From positions 42,120 through 106,119 of the forward strand of contig NZ_JADILJ010000009.1 of the NCBI RefSeq assembly GCF_017355185.1: a stretch of 64,000 nucleotides of DNA. The letters are read 5' to 3'. The position numbers and the translations under genes were made by a program. Numbering within the stretch: the first letter of the stretch is position 1; every line of letters starts with the position of its first letter. Positions 35,239 to 44,822 of this stretch are shown here, piece by piece. Source of the stretch: Rathayibacter sp. SD072 (GTDB taxonomy: Bacteria; Actinomycetota; Actinomycetes; Actinomycetales; Microbacteriaceae). The notes under the pieces are model-generated. The model did not search any database. It was not told the origin of the DNA and saw nothing but the letters and a program-made list of their open reading frames with translations.

Positions 35239-36246
35239 TCACCAGGCGTAGTCCTCGGGCGCCGTGCGGTGCCCGGGGAAGATCTCGTCGAGGCGGGCCA
35301 GGTCGTCGGAGTCGAGCGTCACGTCGACGGCCGCGACCGCGCTCTCGAGCTGCTCCATCGTGCGCGGGCCGGTGATCGGCCCGGTCACCGCGGGCTGGTG
35401 CAGGAGCCACGCGAGCGCGAGCTCGCCGGGCGCCACACCGCGCTCGCGGGCGAAGGCCTCGTACTGCTCGAGCGCGGGGCGGTTCTTCTCGATCGCCTCC
35501 GCGGCGCGACCGGCGTTGCGCCGGCTGCCCGACTCCGTCTTCTCGATCACTCCGCCCAGCAGGCCGCCCTGCAGCGGCGACCAGGGGATCACGCCGAGTC
35601 CGTAGTGCAGCGCGGCGGGCAGCACCTCGCGCTCGATGTCGCGGGTGAGCAGGTTGTAGATCGACTGCTCCGACGCGAGACCGGTGAAGTGCCGCGACCG
35701 GGCCGCCTCCTGCGCCTGGGCGATGTGCCAGCCCGCGAAGTTGCTGGAGCCGACGTAGAGCACCTTGCCCTGCTGCACGGCGACCTCCATCGCCTGCCAG
35801 ATCTCGTCCCACGGCGTCGTGCGGTCGACGTGGTGGAACTGGTACAGGTCGATGTGGTCGGTCTGCAGGCGGCGCAGGCTGTCGTCGAGGGCCCGGCGGA
35901 TGCTGAGCGCCGAGAGGCGGCCGCCGTTGGGCCAGGAGTCGCGGCCGCGCTCGGCGCCGGGCGCCGCGTACTGCTCCATGTCTCCGTAGACCTTCGTCGC
36001 CAGGACCGTGCGCTCGCGGCGCTCGCCGCCCTGGGCGAACCAGCGGCCGACGATCTCCTCGGTGCCGCCGCGGTTCGCCTCGCCCCCGTAGACGTTCGCC
36101 GTGTCGAAGAAGTTCACGCCCAGCTCCTGCGCGCGGTCCATGATCGCGAACGAGTCGGGCTCGCTGGTCTCGGGGCCGAAGTTCATGGTGCCGAGGACGG
36201 CGCGGGAGACGGACAGGCCGGTGCGGCCGAGATGCGTGTACTTCAT
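35239..36246 (-). CDS. Aldo/keto reductase (YhdN/Kv-beta-like)
   Basis: A 335-residue member starting MKYTHLGRTGLSVSRAVLGT. The catalytic set is FFDTANVYGGE (Asp/Tyr), VLATKVYGD (Lys) and DLYQFHHVD (His). The C-terminal ITGPRTMEQLESAV matches the cofactor-binding loop. This resembles the larger, potassium-channel-beta-like AKR group. ATG at 36246 is chosen; upstream in-frame codons lack conservation features. Lies just upstream of the second reductase. The substrate is unknown; a general carbonyl or methylglyoxal role is possible. Confidence 0.9.
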   Translation of the reverse strand: MKYTHLGRTGLSVSRAVLGTMNFGPETSEPDSFAIMDRAQELGVNFFDTANVYGGEANRGGTEEIVGRWFAQGGERRERTVLATKVYGDMEQYAAPGAERGRDSWPNGGRLSALSIRRALDDSLRRLQTDHIDLYQFHHVDRTTPWDEIWQAMEVAVQQGKVLYVGSSNFAGWHIAQAQEAARSRHFTGLASEQSIYNLLTRDIEREVLPAALHYGLGVIPWSPLQGGLLGGVIEKTESGSRRNAGRAAEAIEKNRPALEQYEAFARERGVAPGELALAWLLHQPAVTGPITGPRTMEQLESAVAAVDVTLDSDDLARLDEIFPGHRTAPEDYAW

Positions 36247-36375
36247 GCTCCCAGCCAACGCCTCGCGAGCCGCGGTGTCCAACAGGGGCTCGTCATGGGT
36301 CCCATCGACGGCGGAGGTCAATGCGCCCCGGTGCGGGGACGCGGTGCTCCGGCCCCCGCGGGTTAGAGTCGCCGA

Positions 36376-36999
36376 GTGGCACGGCAGACGACGACCCAGC
36401 GCATCCTGATCGCCCTCTCCTCGACCCTCCTGGTGGCGGGGCTGTCGGGCTGCACCGCGGCGGAGCCCGTCGCGAGCGCACCGGTCGAGTCGAGCTCCGA
36501 GTCCGCCTCCGCTCCCGCCTCTGAGTCCGCTTCCGAGACGGAGGGCCCGCGCCCCGTCCCGAGCGCCGTCCTCACCCCGGCTCCCGTGTCGGTCGTCCCG
36601 GGCGGATCCACTCCCCTGCCCTCGACGGGACCGTGCGAGATCGCCTACGTCGATGCGGCCGAGGCCGGCACGATCGGCGGCGTCGACATCGAGTTCGCGC
36701 GCGACCGCGGATCGCGCACCGGTGCCACGGGATCCGTGACGACCGCGGACGACGGCACCCCCGCCTCCTATCTCGTCGCCGCGGGCGACATCACCGCGCA
36801 GATCGCCGACCGCTTCTGCATCAGCACCGACTTCCTCGACGCGCTGAACTCGGTGCGCCGCGACGGCGTGAGCATCGACAGCCTCTTCGGCGGCGACACC
36901 CTCAACCTCGCCCCGTCGACCGTCCTGAGCGTCGGCGATCAGAACGGCGCGGTGCTCGACAACCCCGAGCCCGATCCCCTGCCCGAGCAGGCGGAGTAG
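36376..36999 (+). CDS. Lipoprotein with a LysM-like module
   Basis: A 207-residue protein. The signal peptide ILIALSSTLLVAGLSGC has a lipobox ending at Cys near residue 26. A Ser/Glu/Ala/Pro-rich linker follows. The C-terminal part (SYLVAAGDITAQIADRFCIS, then LDALNSVRRDG and GDTLNLAPS) resembles a LysM peptidoglycan-binding module. It is probably anchored to the membrane and in contact with the wall. GTG lies 6 nt after TAGAGT (36364-36369), fitting a leaderless transcript. Confidence 0.78.
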   Translation: MARQTTTQRILIALSSTLLVAGLSGCTAAEPVASAPVESSSESASAPASESASETEGPRPVPSAVLTPAPVSVVPGGSTPLPSTGPCEIAYVDAAEAGTIGGVDIEFARDRGSRTGATGSVTTADDGTPASYLVAAGDITAQIADRFCISTDFLDALNSVRRDGVSIDSLFGGDTLNLAPSTVLSVGDQNGAVLDNPEPDPLPEQAE

Positions 37000-37017
37000 C
37001 GGGCCGCGCGCTCCGGT

Positions 37018-37383
37018 TCAGACCGCGACGAGGCCGATCAGGGCCGCGGTGACCGCCGCGGCGGCCGCGAGCCCCGCGCTGCGACGACCGACCCGGGCGC
37101 CCTCCTCGAGCCAGGGCAGCGACTCCCACCGGAGGGCGGCCCCCGCCGCGGCCGCCGCCGTGACCGCGACCAGCAGGAACCAGGGCGCGAGCGTCACGGC
37201 GCCCCAGTCGGCGAAGACGCGCACGAGGGCCAGCACGGCGACGGAGTCGATCAGGTGCGACAGCACGCGGAGCCGATCGCGGGCGAGCAGCTTCGCGGAC
37301 CCGCGCACCGGGAGCAGGGCGAGAGCGGTGCGCCCGACGACCCAGACTCCGATCGCGAGCGCGACGAGTGTGGGGACGATCAC
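37018..37383 (-). CDS. Small four-TM membrane protein
   Basis: 121 residues from a GTG inside the stop codon of the serine hydrolase (GTGA). Four hydrophobic segments: PTLVALAIGVWVVGRTALAL, LIDSVAVLALVRVFADW, TLAPWFLLVAVTAAAAAGA and SAGLAAAAAVTAALIGLVAV. No recognised family. Translational coupling places it last in a regulator/serine hydrolase/membrane protein operon. Confidence 0.7.
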   Translation of the reverse strand: MIVPTLVALAIGVWVVGRTALALLPVRGSAKLLARDRLRVLSHLIDSVAVLALVRVFADWGAVTLAPWFLLVAVTAAAAAGAALRWESLPWLEEGARVGRRSAGLAAAAAVTAALIGLVAV

Positions 37384-38504
37384 GACTCCTCCTCCAGCAC
37401 ATGGGCGAGCAGCCGCATGCCGAGCTCGTCGACGGAGGCGGCGGTGTTCCCGGTGACGAAGACGGCGACGCCGCGCTCGCGGTCCAGGGCGAGCATCGTG
37501 GAGTAGCCCCCGGTCCCGCCGTTGTGCCAGGTCGTCTCGCCGCCGTCCTCGCGCTCTGCGATGAGCCAGGCGAGGCCGATGCGGCCCAGATCGCCTGCCT
37601 CGTGCCGCGGTGCGAGCACCTCGGCGGCCGGGACTCCGAGCGCCGGATCGTCGGTGAGCAGCGCCTGCGCGTAGCGGGCCATGTCGGCGGCGGTCGAGCG
37701 GACGCCTCCCGCCGGCGCGTAGCCCTCCATCGCCCACGCGTCGACCGCGCGGCCGGTCGCGGAGTATCCGGTGGGAGCGTCGGGTCCGAGGCCGTCCGCA
37801 GTCGTGGGGACGCGGCTGGCGGTCATGCCGAGCGGGGCGAGGATCCGCTCCTGCACGAGATCGGCGTACGCGGCGCCCTCGGCCCGGGCGAGCACCTGCC
37901 CGAGCACGGCCGGCCCGAGGTTGGAGTAGAGGACGGTGCCGTCTCCGCGCGTGGCATCGGCCGCGTGGCGCAGGACGTCGTCAGCGGAGTAGCCCGCGTA
38001 CGGATCGGTGCCGCGCAGCTGCGACAGCACCGACCGCACGAGCACGCCGGCGTCTCCCGGCAGCCGCGGCAGGCCCGAGCGGTGGGTCGCGAGCTCCTCG
38101 AGCGTCGCGGGGAGGCCGCCGACATCGGCATGATCGGCGGCGCGGTCCTCGAGGGAGACGGTGCCGGAGGCGGCGCTCTGCGCGAGCAGCAGCGCGGTCA
38201 TGGTCTTGGTGACGGAGCCGATCTCGACCTCGGTGCTCTCGTCGGCCCCGAAGCCGGCGAAGCGCACGTCGTCGGGAGTGACGACCGCGGCGACGAGCTG
38301 GTCGCGGGCGCCGTCGCCGAGGTGATCGGCGATCCAGGTCGTGAGCTCGGCGTCTCCCGTGGTCTGGGGTGAGAGGGACGGCGTCGGCGGGCGCAGGAGC
38401 ACGCCGGCGGTGAGGACGGCGACGGCCGCGGAGGCGGCGACGACGAGGGTGCGAGTCCGGGTGCGAGTGCGGGTACGGGTGCGTGCGGTGCTCGTACGGG
38501 TCAT
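37380..38504 (-). CDS. Serine hydrolase, beta-lactamase/class C-like
   Basis: A 374-residue exported protein. After an odd Arg-Thr-repeat start comes a TM/signal helix (LVVAASAAVAVLTAGVLL, residues 20-37). The active-site motif SVTK is at 97-100, YSN in DGTVLYSNLGPAV near 190, and a KTG-like HNGGTGGYS near 325. These are the three penicillin-binding motifs of the Pfam beta-lactamase family, which includes esterases, D-aminopeptidases and carboxypeptidases. The ATG overlaps the upstream HTH gene by 4 bp (ATGA). It probably remodels wall peptides or esters. Confidence 0.87.
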   Translation of the reverse strand: MTRTSTARTRTRTRTRTRTLVVAASAAVAVLTAGVLLRPPTPSLSPQTTGDAELTTWIADHLGDGARDQLVAAVVTPDDVRFAGFGADESTEVEIGSVTKTMTALLLAQSAASGTVSLEDRAADHADVGGLPATLEELATHRSGLPRLPGDAGVLVRSVLSQLRGTDPYAGYSADDVLRHAADATRGDGTVLYSNLGPAVLGQVLARAEGAAYADLVQERILAPLGMTASRVPTTADGLGPDAPTGYSATGRAVDAWAMEGYAPAGGVRSTAADMARYAQALLTDDPALGVPAAEVLAPRHEAGDLGRIGLAWLIAEREDGGETTWHNGGTGGYSTMLALDRERGVAVFVTGNTAASVDELGMRLLAHVLEEES

Positions 38505-39016
38505 CGGGGGCCTCCGGAGGCGAGCAGGATCACGAGCAGGGGGACGAGGCGCTCGGGCGGGATGCCGTAGCGGCCTCGCCCGCGGGCCTCGAGCCAGCCC
38601 GCCGCGACGAGCTGGTTGACGTGGTGGTAGACCTGCCCGGTCGTCCCGGCGCCCTCGCTCTCGGCGAGCTGCGCGACGGTCTCGACTCCGCCGGCGATCG
38701 CCTGGAGGAAGCGCAGGCGCACCGGGCTGCCGAGCGCGGCCAGGGCGGTGGGGCCGGGGCTCGCGCCCCAGTCGCGCTCGAAGAACGCGTCGGTGGTGAG
38801 GCCGTACTGCCATTCCACCGGGCCGGCGGGGGTGCCGACGGAGCCGGCGAAGACGACTCCGCCCGGTGGGGAGAGCCGCTCGCGGAGTGCGGTGAGGGCC
38901 CAGAAGGGGTCGTCGCGGGCCGCTTCCGGATCAGCCGCGACGGCTCCGCTCGCTTCGAGCAGATCGAGGCGAGCGCGGAGCTCGTCGAGCTCGGCGGCGA
39001 GATCGCGGGAAGTCAT
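38501..39016 (-). CDS. ArsR-like winged-helix regulator
   Basis: A 171-residue protein. An N-terminal helix, AAELDELRARLDLLEA, may be coiled coil. The DNA-binding part is LAALGSPVRLRFLQAIAGGV, VAQLAESEGAGTTGQVYHHV and QLVAAGWLEARGRGRYGIPP (residues about 100-160), typical of ArsR/winged-helix proteins. No metal-binding Cys is present. First gene of the operon with the serine hydrolase, so it may autoregulate it. It starts next to the 173-bp repeat array. Confidence 0.8.
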   Translation of the reverse strand: MTSRDLAAELDELRARLDLLEASGAVAADPEAARDDPFWALTALRERLSPPGGVVFAGSVGTPAGPVEWQYGLTTDAFFERDWGASPGPTALAALGSPVRLRFLQAIAGGVETVAQLAESEGAGTTGQVYHHVNQLVAAGWLEARGRGRYGIPPERLVPLLVILLASGGPR

Positions 39017-39182
39017 GCCTCCACTATTGCAAGAATTCCGTAATGACGAAACCCGGTCTCGCCGCCTCCGCCCCTCCCTCCTCCGGAAAGCGCGGTGACC
39101 GCGAGCCCTTCCCGCAGCTTCCGGTGAACCGCGCGAGCCTGCACGCTCCCACTCGCGCCGCGCGCCTCGAGTCCGCAGAAGT

Positions 39183-39605
39183 CGTCGTACTCGAGCCCGA
39201 GCACGACAACTTCTGGACACTCGACGGGCGCGACGGCGCCGTCGGCGGCTGCACTCTCCACAAGCTGCGGGAAGCGCGAGCCGTTGCCGCAACTTCTGGC
39301 ACAGCGTGCGCGCTGAAACCCGCTTGCCGGGCGGCGACCCCTAGTCCGCATGATTCGTCGTACTCGAGCCCCAGTACGACAACTTCTGAACAGTCGACGG
39401 GCGCGACGGCCATGTGGGCGGATCCATTCGCCACAAGCTGCGGGAAGCGCGAGCCGTTACCGCAACTTCTGGTACAGCGTGCGCGCTGAAACCCGCTTGC
39501 CGGGCGGCGACCCTCGACTTCTGGTCGGTCGACGGGCGCGGCGGCCCTGGCGGCAAGCCACTCTCCAGAAGTTGCGGGAAGCGCGCGCCGTTACCGCGAC
39601 TTCTG
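39183..39605. repeat. 173-bp tandem repeat array of palindromic units
   Basis: Two units start at 39183 and 39356, exactly 173 bp apart. The 80-bp segments 39261-39340 and 39434-39513 differ at only about two bases. A shortened third unit covers 39516-39605. Each unit holds two hairpins: GTCGTCGTACTCGAG / CGAGCACGACAAC (first unit) and GCTGCGGGAAGCGCGAGCCG before CCGCAACTTCTG. The CAGAAGTT word recurs at hairpin ends. It fills the gap between purL and the regulator gene and encodes nothing recognisable. Confidence 0.85.
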
Positions 39606-39620
39606 CGCAAGCGCGCGGCC

Positions 39621-41915
39621 TCAGCCGAAGTGCTTCGGCAGCACCGCGCCGTTCACCGCGCGCAGCTCCTCGAGCGGCAGCGAGAACAGGCCCTGCACCT
39701 CGACGGCCGGAGTCGCCGCATCCGTCACGCCGATGCGCAGCACGGGGTAGCCGCGCCCCTCGCACAGACCGCGGAACTTCACGTCGTCCTCGCGGGGCAC
39801 CGACACCAGCACGCGGCCGGTCGACTCCGAGAAGAGCGCCGCGGTCGCGTCGACCCCGTCGCGCTCCATCAGCTCGTCGAGCCAGATCCGCACGCCCACG
39901 CCGAAGCGCAGCGCCGACTCGGCGACGGCGACCACGAGTCCGCCGTCGGCGAGGTCGTGGGCGGAGGCGATGAGCGACTCCCGAGCGCCCGCCGCGATCA
40001 ACTCGGCGAGAGCCTTCTCCTGGCCGAGGTTCAGCTCGGGCGGAAGGCCGCCGAGGTGGTCGTGCACGGTGCCGGCCCAGGCCGAGCCGTCGAGCTCGTC
40101 GCGGGTCGTGCCGAGGAGGTAGACGTTGTCGCCCTCGTCCTGCCAGCCCGACGGGATGCGGCGCGCGACGTCGTCGATCACGCCGAGCACGCCGACGACC
40201 GGAGTCGGGAAGATCGGCACGTCGCCGGTCTGGTTGTAGAACGAGACGTTGCCGCCCGTGACGGGGATCTCGAGCTCGAGGCACGCGTCGGCGAGGGCGG
40301 TGACCGCCTCGCGGAACTGCCACATGACCTCGGGGTTCTCGGGGCTGCCGAAGTTGAGGCAGTCGGAGACGGCGACGGGGGAGGCGCCGGTGACGGCGAC
40401 GTTGCGGTACGCCTCCGCCAGCGCGAGACGGGCGCCCTGCGCCGGGTCGAGCTGGCACCAGCGGCCGTTGGCGTCGGTCGCGACGGCGAAGCCGAGGCCC
40501 GACTCCTCGTCGACGCGGACCATTCCGCCGTCGTCGGGGTAGCTGAGGGCCGTGTTGCCGAGCACGTAGCGGTCGTACTGGGAGGTGATCCAGCTCTTGT
40601 CGGCGAGGTTGGCCGAGCCCAGCAGCGCGAGCGTCTCGGCGCGCAGCCCGTCTCCGGACGACTTGCGCGGCAGGCGCGAGGAGGAGTCGGCCTGCAGGGC
40701 GTCGAGCCACGCGGGGTACTCGAGGGGCCGCTCGTAGACCGGTCCGTCGACCGCGACGGTGCGCGGGTCGACGTTGACGATCTCCTCGCCGTGCCAGTTG
40801 ATGATCAGGCGGCCGGAGTCGGTGACCTCGCCGAGCACGCTGGTCTCGACGTCCCATTTGCCGACGACCTCGAGGAACGCGTCGAGCTTCTCGGGCTTCA
40901 CGACCGCCATCATGCGCTCCTGCGACTCCGACATGAGGATCTCCTCGGCTGTGAGCGAGGGGTCGCGCAGCAGCACGGAGTCGAGCTCGATGAACATGCC
41001 GCCGTCGCCGTTGGACGCGAGCTCGGAGGTCGCGCACGAGATGCCGGCCGCGCCGAGGTCCTGGATGCCCTCGACGAGGTCGCCGCGGAACAGCTCGAGG
41101 CAGCACTCGATGAGCACCTTCTCGGCGAACGGGTCGCCGACCTGGACGGCCGGGCGCTTGGTCGGGCCGCCGTCGGCGAAGGTGTCGGAGGCGAGGATCG
41201 ACGCGCCGCCGATGCCGTCGCCGCCCGTGCGTGCCCCGAAGAGCACGACCTTGTTGCCGACTCCGCGGGCGTTCGCGAGGTGCAGGTCCTCGTGGCGCAG
41301 CACTCCGACCGCGAGGGCGTTCACGAGCGGGTTGCCCTGGTAGACGGAGTCGAAGTAGGTCTCGCCGCCGATGTTCGGCAGGCCGAGGCAGTTGCCGTAG
41401 AAGGAGATGCCGGCGACCACGCCGTGCACGACGCGGGCGGTGTCGGGGTCGTCGATCGCTCCGAAGCGCAGCGCGTCCATGACCGCGACGGGCCGCGCGC
41501 CCATCGAGATGATGTCGCGGACGATGCCGCCCACTCCGGTCGCCGCGCCCTGGAACGGCTCGATGTAGCTCGGGTGGTTGTGGCTCTCGATCTTGAAGGT
41601 GACGGCCCAGCCCTCGCCGACGTCGACCACTCCGGCGTTCTCGCCCATGCCGACCATGAGGTTCTTCTTCATGGCGGGGGAGACCTTCTGCCCGAACTGG
41701 CGGAGGTACATCTTCGACGACTTGTACGAGCAGTGCTCGCTCCACATCACCGAGTACATCGCCAGCTCGCCGCTCGTGGGGCGCCGGCCGAGGATCTCGC
41801 GGATGCTCGCGTACTCGTCGGGCTTGAGGCCGAGGGCCGCGTACGGCTGCTCCTTCTCGGGAGTCGCCTCCGCGTTCGCGGTGGTGTCGGGGACGGCGAT
41901 GCGGCTCTGTGCCAT
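39621..41915 (-). CDS. purL: Phosphoribosylformylglycinamidine synthase subunit PurL
   Basis: A 764-residue large subunit that, with PurQ and PurS, amidates FGAR to FGAM in purine synthesis using ATP. Seen: [20 protein letters not shown] (ATP/substrate region, near 55-75), [40 protein letters not shown] and [18 protein letters not shown]. The AIR-synthase-like repeat is in the second half, as in short-form bacterial PurL. ATG at 41915. purQ and purS lie 12 kb away on the same strand. Confidence 0.96.
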   Translation of the reverse strand: MAQSRIAVPDTTANAEATPEKEQPYAALGLKPDEYASIREILGRRPTSGELAMYSVMWSEHCSYKSSKMYLRQFGQKVSPAMKKNLMVGMGENAGVVDVGEGWAVTFKIESHNHPSYIEPFQGAATGVGGIVRDIISMGARPVAVMDALRFGAIDDPDTARVVHGVVAGISFYGNCLGLPNIGGETYFDSVYQGNPLVNALAVGVLRHEDLHLANARGVGNKVVLFGARTGGDGIGGASILASDTFADGGPTKRPAVQVGDPFAEKVLIECCLELFRGDLVEGIQDLGAAGISCATSELASNGDGGMFIELDSVLLRDPSLTAEEILMSESQERMMAVVKPEKLDAFLEVVGKWDVETSVLGEVTDSGRLIINWHGEEIVNVDPRTVAVDGPVYERPLEYPAWLDALQADSSSRLPRKSSGDGLRAETLALLGSANLADKSWITSQYDRYVLGNTALSYPDDGGMVRVDEESGLGFAVATDANGRWCQLDPAQGARLALAEAYRNVAVTGASPVAVSDCLNFGSPENPEVMWQFREAVTALADACLELEIPVTGGNVSFYNQTGDVPIFPTPVVGVLGVIDDVARRIPSGWQDEGDNVYLLGTTRDELDGSAWAGTVHDHLGGLPPELNLGQEKALAELIAAGARESLIASAHDLADGGLVVAVAESALRFGVGVRIWLDELMERDGVDATAALFSESTGRVLVSVPREDDVKFRGLCEGRGYPVLRIGVTDAATPAVEVQGLFSLPLEELRAVNGAVLPKHFG

Positions 41916-42071
41916 GTGCTCGAGGCTCCTGGAGAGGGGGCGGGGGATGCGCGACGATCCTACCGGCCGCCGCCCGCCGGGCTCCGGCCGGGAGGCGGCG
42001 CCTCGAGAGGTCGCTCCGATCGGGCGGGAGGCCGTGCCTCGATCCTGCCCGCGCTCCGGGACTCGCCGACC

Positions 42072-43253
42072 TCAGCGCGAGACGCAGGCCCCCGGGTCGA
42101 CCGCCGCGGTCAGGGACGGCGCCTGCGCCGCGACCGGAGACAGCACCGAGAGCGGGATCGCGTAGCCGACGTTGTCGACCGAGGCCGCCTTGCCGAACAC
42201 CACTCCCGAGACCGAGCCCTCGAGCGACAGCAGCGGGCCGCCCGAGTTGCCCTGGTTGACGACGGCGGCGAGCGTGAGCACCTCGCGCGAGGTCGGCGCG
42301 CCGTCGACCATCAGCGAGACGGTGGAGTCGGAGGAGACCTGCGCGGATCCCAGAGTCAGCGGCCCGCCGAAGGGGTAGCCGGCGACCACCGCGGCGTCGC
42401 CCGCGGCGACCGCGTCGTCGAGCGGGAGCGGAGCGGCCGAGAGCCCGTCGACCGCGACGACCGCCAGATCGGCGGCGGCGTCGACGTAGACGACCCGGCC
42501 GGTGCGCGGGGGCTCTCCGGGAGCCTCGACGACCGGCTCCGTCACTCCCGCGACCACGTGCGCGTTGGTGATCACGCGGTCGTCCGCGACGACGAAGCCG
42601 CTGCCGGTCACTCCCACATCGCAGGCCCAGGCCGTGCCCGAGACCCGCACGACGGAGTCGGACGCCGTCGCGACCTCGGGGTCGTCGGTCGCCACGTCCG
42701 GGATGCTCGGCGCCTGCGTCGGCCCGTCGATGGCCTCGACGATCCACGACGTGCCCTCGTCGACCACGGTCGACTGCAGCTGCGCGAGGAACCCGCGGAC
42801 CGGGCTGGGGGTCAGGTCGTCGATGGTGCGGATGACGGTGGAGCCCGCGACGGAGGTGGTCACGAGCGGCACGCCCAGCAGCGAGACGGCCGAGGTGATC
42901 GCGATCCAGACGAGGGCCGAGATCGCCACTCCGGCGACTCCTCCGGCCAGGCGGTCGAGCAGGCCGAGCTTCACCTTGTCGGCTCCGCGGCTGAACGCGG
43001 CGCCGATCGACGCGCCGATCGCGTAGCCGAGGCCCAGGCACAGCACCGCGGTGCCGATGACGGCCAGCAGGCGCCACTCGCTCCCCGCAGCCCAGCTCGA
43101 GACGGCGGGCACGGCGAAGGAGGCGCCGATCGCGCCGGCGACGATGCCCGCGAGCCCTCCTGCGGTGCGGAGGAACCCGCGGCGCAGCCCGTCGACGAGC
43201 GCGCCGATCAGGCTCAGCACGACGATGACGTCGACGATCACGGATGCGCCCAC
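42072..43253 (-). CDS. MarP-type membrane serine protease (CvpA plus trypsin-like)
   Basis: A 393-residue protein. The N-terminal 150 residues hold four CvpA-like TM helices (IVDVIVVLSLIGALVDGLRR at the start). The periplasmic protease carries the triad His in VITNAHVV (near 232), Asp in AAADLAVVAV and Ser in NQGNSGGPL. A Cys in TAWACDVG and one in DPGACVSR at the end match the disulfide of mycobacterial MarP, which is needed for acid resistance. GTG at 43253 follows GGAGG at 5-nt spacing. Likely role: envelope stress or pH homeostasis by cleaving wall proteins. Confidence 0.87.
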   Translation of the reverse strand: MGASVIVDVIVVLSLIGALVDGLRRGFLRTAGGLAGIVAGAIGASFAVPAVSSWAAGSEWRLLAVIGTAVLCLGLGYAIGASIGAAFSRGADKVKLGLLDRLAGGVAGVAISALVWIAITSAVSLLGVPLVTTSVAGSTVIRTIDDLTPSPVRGFLAQLQSTVVDEGTSWIVEAIDGPTQAPSIPDVATDDPEVATASDSVVRVSGTAWACDVGVTGSGFVVADDRVITNAHVVAGVTEPVVEAPGEPPRTGRVVYVDAAADLAVVAVDGLSAAPLPLDDAVAAGDAAVVAGYPFGGPLTLGSAQVSSDSTVSLMVDGAPTSREVLTLAAVVNQGNSGGPLLSLEGSVSGVVFGKAASVDNVGYAIPLSVLSPVAAQAPSLTAAVDPGACVSR

Positions 43254-43442
43254 ACGGACCTCCAGGTTGGGGGTCCTCCAGCATGACCGACGCCGCATGC
43301 GCGGACGCCCGGAGGAGCCTGCGAGTCGCGAGGCCCGCGGAACGAAGGCTCAGCGAGCGGATCGAGCGGATCGCGACCCGTTCGGGCTGTCAGCCGCACT
43401 TCTGCGGGCGCGGAGGCGATCCTCCTGGCGCGGAGGCGCCCT

Positions 43443-43462
43443 CCGGAGAGACGACTCTCCGG
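43443..43462 (-). terminator. Hairpin terminator of the Eis-like gene
   Basis: CCGGAGAG-ACGA-CTCTCCGG, an 8-bp perfect stem 17 bp beyond the stop codon. The rest of 43254-43479 holds no recognised gene. Confidence 0.6.
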
Positions 43463-43479
43463 TGGAACGACTCTCCGGA

Positions 43480-44763
43480 TCAGAAGAACGAGATGCAGTA
43501 CGGCTCCGCGACCGGCGCGAAGAAGCGGTCGACCCGCTCGCGGTCCTCGGGAGCCAGGACGACGGCGCCCGCGCGGGCGAGCGTCGACGGGCGGGCCGAG
43601 CCGAGCAGCAGGGTGCCGAGATCGGCCACGTCGAGCTCGAGCACCGGGGCGTCCTCGGTGCGCTCGACGCGCCCCTCCCCGCCCTCGACCGTGATGCGGT
43701 AGCCGCCGTCGACGAGTCCGAGCGCATCGCGGACCGCGATCACCAGCTCGCCGTCGCTCGTCCACGGCCGAGCGCCGAACGCCGCGGCCACGTCCAGCAC
43801 GCGGGTCCAGATGAGGTCGCCGACGGTGGTGACCTGCACCACGCGCGCGTCGCGCAGCGCCCAGGTCAGCGGGTCGTCCAGCGGAGCCATGTCCCACGTC
43901 ACGGTCGAGGCGAGGTCGACGGCGCCGAGGAAGCCCCAGAGCCCGAGGTACGCGTCCTCGGTCGCGGCGACGAGGTCGACGACCGCGAGCGTGCGGTCGT
44001 CGTCGTCCGGACCGGTCGCGCGGTAGGTGACGTAGCCGTCGAGCACGCCGTCGGAGTCGAGGTGCACCGCCGAGCGGACGGAGCGTCCGGGCTCGGTCTC
44101 GCCCGTCTCCCTGCCCACGGCGTTGCCCGCCGCGCGCGACTGCCGCGTGATCGAGCCGGGGGTGCGCGCGTGGAAGGCCGCGAAGACCTCCTCCGCGTGG
44201 GACTGCAGCCACGAGGTCGTGACGACCTCGACGCGACCGGACGGCTCGGCCTGCAGGGCGAAGCGCGGCCCGGTGTCGACGCGGATCGAGCGCGTGAACG
44301 CCGAGCGGCCGAAGCCGAAGCGGCGGTAGATCGAGGCCTCGCTCGCGGTGAGCAGCGCGACGGCGGCTCCCGACTCGCGGGCGCGATCGAGGTCGTCGGT
44401 GATCATGGCGCGCAGGATCCCGCGGCGCCGGTGGGTCGCCCGCACGGTGACCTGCGAGACGAGGTGAGCGTCGAGCGTTCGCCCGCGGCCGACCTGCAGG
44501 GTGCCGGGGAACGCGGCGTACGTGGCGACGGGCACCGCCGCTCCGTCGAGGCCCTCGGGGGAGGAGGAGTCGTGCACCGCCGTCAGGAAGCGCTGATCGG
44601 CGACCATGTGCTCGGCCCAGTCGCGCCACTGAGCGGGCGTGTACTCCTTCTCGTGGAACCCCGCGTTGATCGCGGCGCCCCAGGCGGCCGTGGCGGCGTC
44701 GGGGCCGCCCTCGGCGGTCAGGGCGGCGGGGAAGTGGCGGAACTCGAGACCGGGGAGGGACAT
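43480..44763 (-). CDS. Eis-like multi-domain GNAT acetyltransferase
   Basis: A 427-residue protein with the length and layout of the Eis family: N-terminal GNAT domain (VSQVTVRATHRRRGILRAMI is the acetyl-CoA loop, near 105-124), EASIYRRFGFGRSAFTRSIR, a second GNAT-like domain and a C-terminal SCP2-like domain. It ends PYCISFF; in Eis the C-terminal Phe carboxylate is catalytic. Family members acetylate aminoglycosides, polyamines or protein lysines. Whether this one confers any resistance cannot be told from sequence. Confidence 0.88.
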   Translation of the reverse strand: MSLPGLEFRHFPAALTAEGGPDAATAAWGAAINAGFHEKEYTPAQWRDWAEHMVADQRFLTAVHDSSSPEGLDGAAVPVATYAAFPGTLQVGRGRTLDAHLVSQVTVRATHRRRGILRAMITDDLDRARESGAAVALLTASEASIYRRFGFGRSAFTRSIRVDTGPRFALQAEPSGRVEVVTTSWLQSHAEEVFAAFHARTPGSITRQSRAAGNAVGRETGETEPGRSVRSAVHLDSDGVLDGYVTYRATGPDDDDRTLAVVDLVAATEDAYLGLWGFLGAVDLASTVTWDMAPLDDPLTWALRDARVVQVTTVGDLIWTRVLDVAAAFGARPWTSDGELVIAVRDALGLVDGGYRITVEGGEGRVERTEDAPVLELDVADLGTLLLGSARPSTLARAGAVVLAPEDRERVDRFFAPVAEPYCISFF

Positions 44764-44822
44764 CCGTCCAGCCTATTCACCCGGCCTGCGGGTCCGCTCG
44801 GCGGGCGCGCGACGACCACGCC

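Noticed and set aside
39183..39605. Integron attC array
   Set aside because: No GTTRRRY/RYYYAAC core sites, no integrase and no cassettes between the units.
39414..43286. Long open frames on both strands across purL and the MarP-like gene
   Set aside because: They overlap well-supported genes and have no family motifs; stop codons are rare at this GC content.
43480..44763. Aminoglycoside resistance determinant
   Set aside because: Eis-like proteins have several substrates; sequence alone does not show resistance activity, so only the family is claimed.
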